A DNA stretch of 64,000 bases from Acytostelium subglobosum LB1 (GCF_000787575.1 NW_012236503.1:248001-312000), one strand, 5' to 3'. Shown: positions 47,285 to 57,593, counted from the first letter of the stretch. Notes: a model not told the origin generated them from the sequence alone. Program-made: numbers and translations.

Positions 47285-48781
47285 TTAAAGTTTTGAGATA
47301 AGATTACTTGGTGTTGTTGAGTACTTGTGTATATTCTTGATGAATGCTTGAACTAGATGCTCGCCCTCTGCCTCGGTGATCGCTCCTCTCTGATAACTCA
47401 TTGTTCCAATGAATGACTCATGTGTATCACTGCCAACTAAAGAGAACATTAATGTGCCTCCAGTGACTATTGCCGTCTGACTTGCCATCAATGCTTTGCA
47501 AGTCCATTCACCTTCTTGTGATATCTTGTACAGACCCATATCGCTGAGTAAGAAGCTGGATGAACGACCCATTGGATAGTCACTAATGTTCTTTGACCAA
47601 TACTCCAGTGCACGATTTGGGAAGTCGTTGGTGATGTACTCCATCATGTTTGAGTATCTGACGGAGTTGGTGAACATATTCCTCAGGTGGTTCTTGTACT
47701 TGGACGTCTCATCCCAGAAGTTCCTGGGTTCCTCTAATGCCTTGGGTGGGACAACAGTGTCCCTGTTTATCGTTGACAAGTATAGACCAGGGTCAGAGTC
47801 AGCCAACTTGCAAGGTTTGCGTAAGTTGACAATGGTCGATGAACGCAAGGAGAGTGCACGTTCATTACCAAACACTTCTGAGAGACATTTCAAGATGATG
47901 GTGTAGATTCCAGAGTGGGGAGTAACCTTGTTCTTCCAACAATTATCCACGAATGACATGAATGAGTCCATTGGTACGGTCAATAATCTGATACGACTGT
48001 TACATCTGTCCCATTCTTGACGTTGTGATCCGGCCCAGAAGGTATTCAGTTGTCTCTTGATGATCGATGGAAGGTAGTGGTGGTGGACTATGACAGGCAA
48101 CTTTTCCATGATGGTCATCTTTGATGGATTATGGTTGTCAAGTGTACCGGTCATCTTGAATGTGCCCTCATCAACCAATGATATAATGTTATCCAATTGA
48201 CCAAGATCCTCAACCTCAGTCAATGAGTTGGACATTGTTAACAAGTCCTCCACAACAGCCTTTGTTCCAAGCCCATCCGAGACCACATGATTGAAGTTTA
48301 TCACCAAGAAGAATTGGTGTGTTCGCTCTTGATGCCAGAAACATGTAATTCGCATCAGTGGGGAAGTCTCATCCATGTGTATCTCCTGATGAAGTACTGT
48401 TTCCAAGGCAGTCTCCAAGTTCTTGGTATGCCAGAACTCATAGTCGTCAACAATCTCAATAACTCGATTCAGGTCAACTGATGTGAATCTAGTGAAGTGT
48501 GGTTCGGTATCAACCTTGCAAACTCCCATCTGAAGGAAATGATGTTTGTTGAATAGTTGAGCGGCTATATAGTTGAACTTCTTCAAGAGGTATTCATTTG
48601 ATATCACAGTTCCAGGTGCAACATCGATAATCAATCCATAACCAGCAGTACCGTACAATCCTCCAAGTTGTTTGGATAATTGATATTTCTCTGATCCTCC
48701 AAGAGGTCTAAGTATTGTATAAGGTTTGTCTCTTATTTTTGGTATATTTATTATATCATTATGTATTTGAATATCTGACAT
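47285..48781 (-). CDS. HxxxDG acyltransferase, alcohol acetyltransferase-like (paralogue 2)
   Basis: A single exon of 498 aa with the same blocks as paralogue 1. HVVSDG is at residues 165-170 (INFNHVVSDGLG); also RPLGGSEKYQLSKQLGGLYG, HFTRFTSVDLNRVIEI, NTFWAGSQRQEWDRCNSRIRLL, DYPMGRSSSFLLSDMG and MSYQRGAITEAEGE. Its N-terminus lacks the Asn run of the others and starts MSDIQIHND. It looks closest to paralogue 1 by eye (shared DETSPLMRITCFWH-type region and YPMGRSSSF). The coding region is intact, with no introns. The strand and order suggest tandem duplication. Confidence 0.85.
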   Translation of the reverse strand: MSDIQIHNDIINIPKIRDKPYTILRPLGGSEKYQLSKQLGGLYGTAGYGLIIDVAPGTVISNEYLLKKFNYIAAQLFNKHHFLQMGVCKVDTEPHFTRFTSVDLNRVIEIVDDYEFWHTKNLETALETVLHQEIHMDETSPLMRITCFWHQERTHQFFLVINFNHVVSDGLGTKAVVEDLLTMSNSLTEVEDLGQLDNIISLVDEGTFKMTGTLDNHNPSKMTIMEKLPVIVHHHYLPSIIKRQLNTFWAGSQRQEWDRCNSRIRLLTVPMDSFMSFVDNCWKNKVTPHSGIYTIILKCLSEVFGNERALSLRSSTIVNLRKPCKLADSDPGLYLSTINRDTVVPPKALEEPRNFWDETSKYKNHLRNMFTNSVRYSNMMEYITNDFPNRALEYWSKNISDYPMGRSSSFLLSDMGLYKISQEGEWTCKALMASQTAIVTGGTLMFSLVGSDTHESFIGTMSYQRGAITEAEGEHLVQAFIKNIHKYSTTPSNLISKL

Positions 48782-49329
48782 TATAAATTAATTAAATAAA
48801 AAAATATTTATCTTATTAAATTTATAATAATTATTTATTAACTTAAGTTACCAAACCTACCTATGTGACAATTGTACATGTTACCATTTGGTCAGGTCAT
48901 GTCTCTCCAATCATTCATTCATTCGTATAGTCAGGTCAATCGTTAATTCAATAATTCTTTCAATTAGGTCAACTAGGTGAGTGAGCCAGTCTGCCCGCAA
49001 GTTTAAAACTCGTTGTGAATGATGACACCATGTAAGATGAGTTCCACATTAACTAGTTACGAATTATCCTCACTTCATACATTCAATCATACACACTCAT
49101 TATAATCCAACTTAATTCATTCAATTGATGGAGAGAATGAGTGAATGATTGACCGGCACAGATATGGATTTAGATCAGGTGGTTGTTGGGTGATCCAGAT
49201 GAAATGCGCATCTGACTTTCTTTCGTTTCCTGTGTCAGGTGATTGAGGGGTGGGTTGATCAGAAGTCAACACATTAGTGTGTGATAGAATGAATGAGGGT
49301 GGGTGATAGGATGCATCTCTGTTTATTAT
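48782..49329. other. Spacer between acyltransferase paralogues 2 and 3
   Basis: AT-rich, with TTATTT-type stretches directly upstream of paralogue 2 and CATT repeats (48915-48930). No gene is seen. Confidence 0.55.
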
Positions 49330-50835
49330 TCAAAGAGATGGACGAAGTAGATCTACACCCTCGGGTTTGAAATTGAATGAATACTTCCTGATCTTCTTGG
49401 CCATTGTATCCAAAAGTAGTGTCGCTTCACGTTCGGACACGGCTCCCTTTTGATAGGACATGGAGCCGATGAACTCGGCCAACGATTCATTGCCCAGCAA
49501 GGAGAATATTAGTGGCGCACCGGTCACACTGGATGTTTGGCCGACCGACAGTTTCTGAATGCTCCATTCACCGCCTGGTGGGGGCATGTTGAACCAACCC
49601 AAGTCGCTTATGATGAAGCTGGAAGTTCGGCCCATGGGATAGTCATCGATTTGTGTGGCCCAGTAGTTGACAATGCGGCAGGGGAAGTCGGAGGTCATGT
49701 AGCCCAGCATGTCGACCACCTTGGAGGCAGACTGGAAGTGATTCCTCAAGTGTATCTTGTAGTCGTTGCATTGTTCCCAGAAGTACTTCTCATTCTTCAT
49801 CATCAACTTGGGTGGGAGGATTGTATCGCGATTGATTGTTGTGATGAATATTCCTGGTGCGGTATCGTTCACCTTACATTGTTTGCGCAGGTTGACAACG
49901 GTGGATGAGCGCACCTTGAGTGGTTCGTTGCGTCCAAACACCTCTGCCAGCGACTCGAGGATCACCGAGTACAGACCAGCATGTAGACTAGATCCATGAC
50001 TCTTGCAACACAGTCCAAATAATCTAAATTCATTCATTGGGATTCTGAACTCGCGTATGCGACTGTTGCATACCTCCCATTGCTGGCGAACGCTGCCGGC
50101 CCAGAACGAGTTGAACTTACGCTTGATGAATGAGGGCACTGTGTAGTACATCATAATCGTTGCCAACTTGCGCAGATTGCTCATCTTCTCTGGGTTTGAT
50201 TGTTCCATTAGGTCCATCACCTTGAACTCTGACTTGTCTATGAGGTCTACAATGTTGGAGTCGTAGTGTATGTCTGGTGCTTCGGCCTCGTTTGAAATGT
50301 CCACGAGTTGTTCAATCAAGTCGCGCATGCCAACTCCATCGGACATCAAATGATTGAATGAGAATATTAAGATGAACTTGTCAGGTACGTCACAATGCCA
50401 GTAACTGGTGAACCGGAATAGAGGAGTGTTGGGGTCGAGGCTAAACTCGCGATGTAACAGGAACTCGGTGTTTCGATCCATGTGAGCGTCATCCCATATT
50501 GGACAATGGTCGACGATCTCCACGATCTTGGACAAGTCCAATGACTTGAGACGAGTGAATAAGGGCTGGTCAGAGTTGGCATTGCTTATTGATAATTGTA
50601 AATGCTGGAATCTGTTTGCCAAACTAACTGCCAGGTGACATGTCTTCTTGTAGAGGTAGTCATGTGTGAGAGTGATTCCTGGACGCACCTTTAAATGATA
50701 CTTGAAGCATGGATTTCCATAAGTTCCAGCTATCTGTTTACTAAGATGATATTTCTCCGATTGACCAAGTGGTCTTAATATATAATTATTATTATTATTA
50801 TTATTAATATTAATATTATCTAATATTGTTGACAT
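49330..50835 (-). CDS. HxxxDG acyltransferase, alcohol acetyltransferase-like (paralogue 3)
   Basis: A single exon of 501 aa. HLMSDG is at residues 162-167 (FSFNHLMSDGVG). It keeps RPLGQSEKYHLSKQIAGTYG, LFTRLKSLDLSKIVEI, NSFWAGSVRQQWEVCNSRI, YPMGRTSSFIISDLG and MSYQKGAVSERE. An (ATT)n tract encodes Asn residues 10-17. Differences from its neighbours cluster in the region after the active site and at the C-terminus (FKPEGVDLLRPSL), suggesting a different acceptor substrate. The reading frame is intact. Confidence 0.85.
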   Translation of the reverse strand: MSTILDNININNNNNNNYILRPLGQSEKYHLSKQIAGTYGNPCFKYHLKVRPGITLTHDYLYKKTCHLAVSLANRFQHLQLSISNANSDQPLFTRLKSLDLSKIVEIVDHCPIWDDAHMDRNTEFLLHREFSLDPNTPLFRFTSYWHCDVPDKFILIFSFNHLMSDGVGMRDLIEQLVDISNEAEAPDIHYDSNIVDLIDKSEFKVMDLMEQSNPEKMSNLRKLATIMMYYTVPSFIKRKFNSFWAGSVRQQWEVCNSRIREFRIPMNEFRLFGLCCKSHGSSLHAGLYSVILESLAEVFGRNEPLKVRSSTVVNLRKQCKVNDTAPGIFITTINRDTILPPKLMMKNEKYFWEQCNDYKIHLRNHFQSASKVVDMLGYMTSDFPCRIVNYWATQIDDYPMGRTSSFIISDLGWFNMPPPGGEWSIQKLSVGQTSSVTGAPLIFSLLGNESLAEFIGSMSYQKGAVSEREATLLLDTMAKKIRKYSFNFKPEGVDLLRPSL

Positions 50836-51456
50836 TTTGGAAATATTATTAAATTTGATTGATTGATTAATTAATTAATTAACAATTTATATTATAATAT
50901 ATTTATACTACTACTACTAAGGTAAGTTGTAATGTAAGTTGGACTTGTTATACATGTCAACTCACTTTACTCCAAGATATAACTTAATGAGATGACGAGT
51001 CATAAGTTATAAGTATTTCTGGACTAACTCCATTGAGTATCTATCTATATGTGTGTAGTGGGCAGACACACTGACTTAAGTTATTATCTGAACGATTATG
51101 GGCAGGTGTATCTTGGTACCTATCATAGTATAGGTACCGGTATGATAAACATCGACCGGGTTTCAACTTAAGTCAGAGTGTTACGTGTTGTTGTCATTGC
51201 TTGCTTGAGTGAATGTGTGTATCTTTATGTAGTGTGTTAGTGGGTAAGTGTGAGTGTGTGTGTGAGTGATACAGATAGTATTACTTTGAATCTGAATGAG
51301 AATGGGTCCAATGAATGAGTTTCACGAATGAACCTTCTTAACTAGTCAACTTGTGCTGAACAAAACAGATATTATTATTGATTGATTAATATACCTATGA
51401 TCAAGATATACGATCAAGATATACGATCAAGATATATGATCTAACATATGATTTAT
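50836..51456. other. Spacer between acyltransferase paralogues 3 and 4
   Basis: AT-rich, with (TTAA)n and ACT repeats, TG-rich runs (51240-51260), an imperfect GGTACC-containing inverted repeat (51112-51142) and the GATCAAGATATA array (51397-51441, listed separately) downstream of paralogue 4. No gene is seen. Confidence 0.55.
51397..51441 (-). repeat. (TATATCTTGATCG)n element downstream of paralogue 4
   Basis: On the minus strand, three units of TATATCTTGATCR lie 16-60 bp after the paralogue 4 stop, in the sense of that gene. They are related to the elements at 38109-38167 and 56334-56374, but without the CAGTGCACTC block. Confidence 0.7.
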
Positions 51457-52941
51457 TTATAACTTGGTACTTCCAATGGTGACATACTTCTTCAATAGTC
51501 TTGGGAATGCTTCAACTAAACGATCAGCCTCTGCTTCGGTAATAGCACCTCTTTGATATGCCATACTACATGAGTAGTCATCTAATGTATCAGATCCTGC
51601 AACAGTGAATAGTAATGTACCAGAGGTGACAATCGATGTTTGAGCGAGTGTCAATGACTTTACGGTCCACTCTGCACCAGGCGGCACTTCGAGTATACCC
51701 AAGTCACTCATGATGAAACTCGATGTTCGACCCATTGGATAGTCATCAACATTCTTGGACCAGTACTTGAGCATGTTGTTGGGGAAGTCTGCCGCCAAGT
51801 ACTCAATACAATTGGACAGCACCAATGATGTTGGCGCCATGGTGCGGATGTAGTCCTTGTACTTGACCGTCTCCTCCCAGAAGTTCTTTGACTCGACAAT
51901 GTCTTTGGGCTTGACCACTGTGTCGCGATGGATCGATCCAAGGAAGATACCAGGTGCCTCATCAACAATCTTGCAGAATCTACGAAGATTGACAACGGTC
52001 GATGTACGCAACTTGAGCGCGTCTTCATTTTTGCCAAACTCTTGGGACAATGCCGACAGGATCACAGTGTAGAGACCGGCATGTGACGTGACCTTGTTCT
52101 TCTTGCACACCTCCATGAATTGGCGGAAGTCGGACATGGGGAAGGAGAACAGTCTGATGCGACTATCACACTTCTCCCATTGTTGTCGCTGACTGCCCGC
52201 CCAGAACATGTTGAGCTGTCTCTTGATGAATGATGGAACAAAGTGATATTGGAGGACCATTGCAAGTTGGTTGAGAAAGTTCAACTTTGTTGGATTCTTC
52301 TCCTCGAGCACATCCATGCATTTGAAGTCATCATAGGTGGCGACGGGCACGATGTAGTCGTCTGGGATGTGGATATTCTTGATGTCCAAAGGTCCTCTGT
52401 TCACAAGGTCAACAGCACGTGACTCCAAGAACTTGTAGCCAACTCCATCCGACACCAAGTGTCCTGGTATGACATGGAGTAGGAACTGGTCTGGCACACT
52501 GGCGTCCCAAGCAATGTCGACAAACACATGTGGAGTGGTCTCATCCATGACGACAGGGAGATGCATGAACTGTTCCACCAATGCTTCACGATCTCGGATG
52601 TCAATGAATGGTCGATTATCCCATACTTTAACAATGTTGGAAACATTGTAATGTCGGAAACGCGTGAATGATGGATTGTTTGTGTGGACGTTGGTCACAC
52701 CGACTTGAAGTTGTTTGAGTTCATTGACCAATCCCATTGCCAGATAACATCCCTTCTTGAAAAGATATTCATGGGTCAATTTAATTCCTGGACTAACCTG
52801 GACCAATGAGATCACTCCTGGATTTCCATAAACTCCTGCCAACACCTTGGACAAATGGAATTTCTCTGAATATCCTAGCGGCCTAATAATTTCATATTCT
52901 AAATTATTATTATTATTATTATTATTTATTGCTGTTGGCAT
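51457..52941 (-). CDS. HxxxDG acyltransferase, alcohol acetyltransferase-like (paralogue 4)
   Basis: A single exon of 494 aa. The active-site motif is HLVSDG at residues 161-166, but the preceding residues are VIPG rather than NFN. The usual 'MRIT.FWH' strand is replaced by 'VFVDIAWDA', so the substrate pocket is probably different. Retained blocks: RPLGYSEKFHLSKVLAGVYG, SFTRFRHYNVSNIV, MFWAGSQRQQWEKCDSRI, DDYPMGRTSSFIMSDLG and MAYQRGAITEAEADRL. It is the most diverged of the four copies. Asn residues 6-13 are encoded by ATT repeats. The frame is intact. Confidence 0.85.
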   Translation of the reverse strand: MPTAINNNNNNNNLEYEIIRPLGYSEKFHLSKVLAGVYGNPGVISLVQVSPGIKLTHEYLFKKGCYLAMGLVNELKQLQVGVTNVHTNNPSFTRFRHYNVSNIVKVWDNRPFIDIRDREALVEQFMHLPVVMDETTPHVFVDIAWDASVPDQFLLHVIPGHLVSDGVGYKFLESRAVDLVNRGPLDIKNIHIPDDYIVPVATYDDFKCMDVLEEKNPTKLNFLNQLAMVLQYHFVPSFIKRQLNMFWAGSQRQQWEKCDSRIRLFSFPMSDFRQFMEVCKKNKVTSHAGLYTVILSALSQEFGKNEDALKLRTSTVVNLRRFCKIVDEAPGIFLGSIHRDTVVKPKDIVESKNFWEETVKYKDYIRTMAPTSLVLSNCIEYLAADFPNNMLKYWSKNVDDYPMGRTSSFIMSDLGILEVPPGAEWTVKSLTLAQTSIVTSGTLLFTVAGSDTLDDYSCSMAYQRGAITEAEADRLVEAFPRLLKKYVTIGSTKL

Positions 52942-53560
52942 AAAGTATTATTATATTATTAAATATTTCTGGCTCTTTGAATGAAAGGATAAATAACAAG
53001 GAATGCTGAGGCATCAATAAGGTAAAGTATGTTACCTAACAAGGGCGACACGATAGGTTAAAGGATGGAGGGTATCAATAATACACTACCCAAGATAAGG
53101 GCAGGGATACCATTTTATCGATCTATTTACTTATACCCATTCCATCTTGCTTAATTCATAATTATTGAACATTCTTGAGTTTGTACTTGTGTGTGTGTGT
53201 GTGTGTGTGAATGAGTGTGTGATTAGATTCCATTGTATCGTCTGACGTCAATCATTCATTCACACACACTCACATGTATAAGGAATGCTCATCCATAAGT
53301 TGTTACAGATTATTCGATATTCCGACCTAGGTAAGTCATAACATAGGCATTCATTCTTCATACAGTGCTCATCCAACTTGATTGAATGAATGTATGAGTG
53401 TAACCTTGAACATCACCTATTTAACAACAAAGTTCAATCAAACATACCCGCCACTCAATACGCTAGTCATTGAAATCATTCAACAGCAATGATAGATGTA
53501 CTGCACTTGAGTGTGCGGGGTGTGTTTGGACAATAACTTCAAGACTGTACTTGTGATGCT
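52942..53560. other. Intergenic spacer
   Basis: Upstream of paralogue 4 and downstream of the LEA-like gene. It has a (TG)n run (about 53189-53210), GAATGAATG and TCATTCATTC runs, and AT-rich unique DNA. No gene is supported. Confidence 0.55.
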
Positions 53561-54309
53561 TTATTTGCTGGCCTTCTTGGGTCTGCCTCTGCCCTTACCC
53601 TTCTTGGAGGCAATAGCCTTCTCCTCAACCTTCTCTGCGGCCTCGGCAATGTCATCCTTGACCTCATCCATCTTGGCATCGATCTTCTCTTGTAGACCGG
53701 CAGCATCCTTCTTCATCTCGCAAGCCTTTTCGTCCATCTTCTCCTTGAGACACTCTCCATCCTTCTGAGCCTTGTCCTTGAGCTCAGCTGCCTTGCTGTC
53801 GATCTTCTCCTTGAGACACTCTCCGTCCTTCTGGGCCTTGTCCTTGAGCTCACCCGCCTTGGCCTTCAATGCCTCACCATCCTTTTGGATCTCCTCCTTG
53901 GCCTCCTCGGACTTCTTCTGGAGACTGTCCATGAACTCCTTGGACTTTGTCTCAATCTGCTCCTTGAACTCAGCAGTCTTCCTGCACGTAGCATTATAGG
54001 CATCGAGCATCACCTTCTCGGCTTGCTCCAACATCTCCTTGCCCTTATCCATTGCTGGTTGCATCATCTCCTTGCCCTTCTCCATGGCACTCTCAAATCC
54101 GGCTTGCATCTCGGTCTTGGTCTTCTTCAACTCCTCACCAGCCTTCTCCATTTGCTCTCCAGCTCTCTTCATTCCTTTTTTTGTTTACAAAAATTAATAC
54201 AACTTTACAAGTAGTTTGTAGGACACAGACTGTGTTTGGTTTACTTACCGACTTCCACATTGGATGAGATTGAGGTTGGTCCCTCTGGCTTGTCTCCTGG
54301 ATGTGACAT
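53561..54309 (-). CDS. LEA-like coiled-coil repeat protein
   Basis: Exons 54249-54309 and 53561-54174 give 224 aa starting MSHPGDKPEGP. Nearly the whole protein is an amphipathic Lys/Glu/Ala helix with 11-residue-type periodicity and repeats such as 'ELKDKAQKDGECLKEKID', twice, with only the final residue changed in the second copy. This is the composition of group 3 late-embryogenesis-abundant and apolipoprotein-like helices, known to protect membranes and proteins during drying. The C-terminus (KKGKGRGRPKKASK) carries an AT-hook-like GRGRP core and is strongly basic, so nuclear or DNA contact is possible. No signal peptide is present. In a spore-forming amoeba a role in dormancy is plausible but inferred. 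Confidence 0.72.
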
Positions 54310-54906
54310 GATTTATTATTATTAATTACAAAGTTGACTATAAAATATTTATAATATTCTTATTATTTGTTTGATGTTGTTGTTGTAGAGGTTGAATAAA
54401 TATAATATGTTTGTTTGTGTAGTGCAGGGATATAAGATTGTGGATTGAGGATTGTGGTCTTGGTAGTCCAGACCAATGCCTCTTCAACTTCCAAGTATGT
54501 CCTGTCCTGTCCTTCCCAAACCATATACAACCCTAACCCTAACTGAATTACCCTAACCATCCTTGCCATCTCAAACACTACCATGCATGTTCAGCAATTT
54601 AGCCCCAGACTACAACCTTGAACATCTATAACAGTTGTTGTGTGTATTTAGTTAGTCTAAGCCAGGCCACTACAACAACAATGTGTGTATGCGAGAGACC
54701 TAGGACATCTAGTCCATCTCAGTTTGGAAAAGTGTGTTGGTGTTGTTCACACACACACAAACAAACATTGAGATACAACACAACTCTCTCTAGAGAGTGT
54801 CATACACACTAACTACATATATTATTATTATAATAAGAAAGAATAAAAGGTGTAGATCTGGAAAGGATTGGGGGTTAACCACTACTACAACATAATAATA
54901 TTATAT
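54310..54906. other. Intergenic spacer
   Basis: Upstream of the LEA-like gene. It contains a CCCTAA-type patch (54531-54558), TCTCTAGAGAG (54785-54796), ATTATT runs and otherwise unique AT-rich DNA. No gene is supported. Confidence 0.55.
54531..54558 (-). repeat. Telomere-like CCCTAA patch
   Basis: CCCTAACCCTAAC, then ACCCTAACC after a short gap. It is the C-strand counterpart of the G-rich tract at 40779-40808. Confidence 0.7.
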
Positions 54907-56207
54907 TTAGTAGCGACGCGCGAACTCCCCATCCTGTTGGCTGAGGAAGGGGAAGTTCTCTAGCCATGTTGGCATCTGGGAGAAGGGAACTACATTGCGA
55001 GAGGCACAGACGCGTGGATGTGTCTGGTCGAATTGGACACAGGACAACTTGGGTCCGCATAATGTCTCGTCGCATTTGGCAAACTCACAAAGGTTCTTGC
55101 TGTTACATGTCTGGCCACTCAAACATTCTGACTGGCTATCTTTACACCTTGCCCTAGTCGTATTATCACTCCACTCTGTACACATAATGCCCCAAGCGAA
55201 CCTGTCGCACAAGAACCCAGCAGGGCAGTCCATGCATGTAACATTCTTCTCTGTAATAGTAATTGATTGAATGTTAGATTCAATGATTGATTGAGTGAAT
55301 GAGTGATTGATCGAACTACACATACCTGAAACATCATTGAATACTGGGATACAATCATAATCTGATATTAGACCTTTGCCACAGGTGAATCCAGGTGGAC
55401 ATGAATCTCCAACTGATGGGTCACATTGAATACTGACATCAAAGTGATCGACCTTTAGGAAACATGCTGCCATGTTGATCTCTTGCATCTCTATACACTC
55501 TTCATCGGCCTCACATATCAGTTGCTCACAGGTCTTTGGTACGCACTGTGGCTCACTTCCCATTAGCTTGCAAGTGAATCCTTCGGCACAGTTTGAATTG
55601 CATGTTCCACCATTCCTCCTCCAATCATTATTGATACCCTCCGTCTCTGGTTCACTCCTAAGTATACACCTAGCCTCTGGCTTACAACATACCATGTCAG
55701 TCCTTGAACAAGGATTAGAAGGTAACAGCGTGCAATCCAAGTTCAAAGCTTCACAGTTCTTGTTTGCACATGTCTCTGTGTTTGATTGATTGATTGAATG
55801 TTAATGATTGATCAAACTTTGATTGATATGATATGATACATACCATCTGAAGGTAGGAATTTGTGATAACCAGGTATGTCGGGTATGTTGTAGGATAGTT
55901 GGAAGACTTGTTCGAATGCGATGTGTCGGAGACAGATGGTGGAGTTGGGATCTTTAGTCCGCAGGTCTATCACTGTTAGGTATGATGAACTGACACATAT
56001 TGATCCTATACCTGAACAACATGATAGTACAGGTATGATCAAACAATCTGGATAGGCTGTCAAACATGCATCAGGTCCAAGTGTTTCACATTGCCCCAGT
56101 GCATCAACCAATGTTGTGATGTTGTTGATCATGATCATGCAAATCAATCCAAGAATTAAAATATTCCTTTCCAGTCCATGTTTGGCAATCTTGGTCACCA
56201 TCATCAT
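54907..56207 (-). CDS. Secreted or surface cysteine-rich protein, unknown function
   Basis: Exons 55844-56207, 55326-55775 and 54907-55250 give 385 aa. The N-terminal hydrophobic segment NILILGLICMIMINNITTLVDA fits a signal peptide or signal anchor. The mature protein has about 40 Cys residues in short units such as 'CETLGPDACLTAYPDC', 'CEQLICEADEECIEM', 'CPPGFTCGKGL', 'CPAGFLCDRF' and 'CDETLCGPKLSC', spaced like dictyostelid CTDC-type or EGF-like extracellular repeats. No C-terminal anchor is seen (it ends EFARRY). It is likely extracellular matrix, spore-coat or cell-surface material. The family is not identified with confidence. The first of three adjacent ATG codons is used. Confidence 0.75.
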
Positions 56208-56333
56208 TAGTTGTATTTATATATATATATGTATGTATAAGTATAAGTATGTGTTAACAATGACTTACTCCCACTGTATTAAAGTGGTATCAAGTTGATT
56301 GCCAGCTCACCAACAGTTGTGTGTGTGTGTGAA

Positions 56334-56374
56334 CCAAGATATATGATCAAGATATATGAGTGCACTGAATGATC
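56334..56374 (-). repeat. Dispersed CAGTGCACTC + TATATCTTGAT element, copy 2
   Basis: The minus strand reads GATCATTCAGTGCACTC, then two TATATCTTGATCA-like units, about 70-110 bp after the stop of mrpl15 and in the same sense. It is nearly identical to 38109-38153 over about 40 bp. Confidence 0.75.
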
Positions 56375-56444
56375 ATGATCGTATATAAAGGGTGTTTTGT
56401 TATTTGAGTTGTAGTCTTGGGGACTGAATCCAGAACCCTTGAAC

Positions 56445-57593
56445 TTAGGCGCTCTCGGTTTGAGAGACTGGTGGACTTCCATCGGTGGAGTACGCGCCCA
56501 AGTAACCAGTGGGATGGTTGGGATACTTCTCCTTCAGCTTGAGTGGAACTCTTGCGCGCTTTGGCACAAAGTCAAACTTCTCTGGCTTGAGCAAGAATCG
56601 CAGACCGACACGGTCGTAATACACATTGGTGGCGCTACCTCCCAGAGACTCAATCGACTTCTTTGCTTCCTCTGAGAAGTCGCTCAACTCGATGTTGATC
56701 TTGTGTCTAAATGACTCCTTTCCCTGTTGTGTTATATGATTGATTGTATGGATGGATGTCAGTCATTGGTCGATCCAATGTAATCGCAAGAGTGTGTAGC
56801 ATTGTGATCACTTACACTGGCCAACAGTTTGATTCCAAACTTGACTCTGCCGACAGCATTAGCATCGTATAAGTGTTTCATGGTGATTGTTTCGTTCGGG
56901 TTGATGAGACCATCGTCGATCAACTTTGACAGACGAGCGAGGTTCAATGGATTGAGCACTCTCGTGAATGTTGCGTTCGAGAAACCATACTTCCTCATTC
57001 TTTTGTACAATGGTGTCTGTCCTCCTTCGAATGCTCTTGGTATATCTATTCGTTTGTTTGATTGATTTAGTCAGTCACTGTCATCACTGTAATCTCCAAC
57101 TTGATCAAGTTGGTCATCGTCCATTCTTTCAATCAACACATACTGTGACCTGCTCTAGCCTTCTGACCGCCATGACCTCTTCCAGAGGTCTTTCCTCTTC
57201 CTGAACCGATACCTCTTCCAACTCTAACTTTCTGTTTGATGTTAACAAAAGTATTATAAGTTAGTCCAACCTGTATGTACTGTTTGTGTCTCGCGAGACA
57301 CTCGCTCTATCATCACAACGAATGAAACGAACGAATGATTGACTGNTATGTACCTTTTTGTTGGCACCTGGGTTATCCCTTAGGTTGTTTAGTGATATAT
57401 CATGAGGAGCTGCAACGATGGTTCTAACAAACTGAGTGTTGATACTTGGCATCTTTGTAAATAGACTGCTGTTGCTGACATTGCTGATGTTGCTGCTGCT
57501 AATCGACAATGATGTGAATGGGCTATGGCTTGCACGAATAACCTGTTTCGATATGCACAGGCTGCTTGCCAATCTATTTGTGAGTGACAACAT
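56445..57593 (-). CDS. mrpl15: Mitochondrial large-subunit ribosomal protein uL15m
   Basis: Exons on the minus strand: 57354-57593, 57144-57231, 56816-57045 and 56445-56723, giving 278 aa. A presequence rich in Ser, Arg and Leu ([22 protein letters not shown]...) precedes uL15 motifs: [16 protein letters not shown], the glycine-rich loop [25 protein letters not shown], and [17 protein letters not shown], then the L15 core with [14 protein letters not shown] and a mitochondrial C-terminal extension ([23 protein letters not shown]). The protein is part of the mitoribosome large subunit. The window's single ambiguous base (N at 57346) is in intron 1 and does not affect the protein. It is divergent from dctn6. 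Confidence 0.92.
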
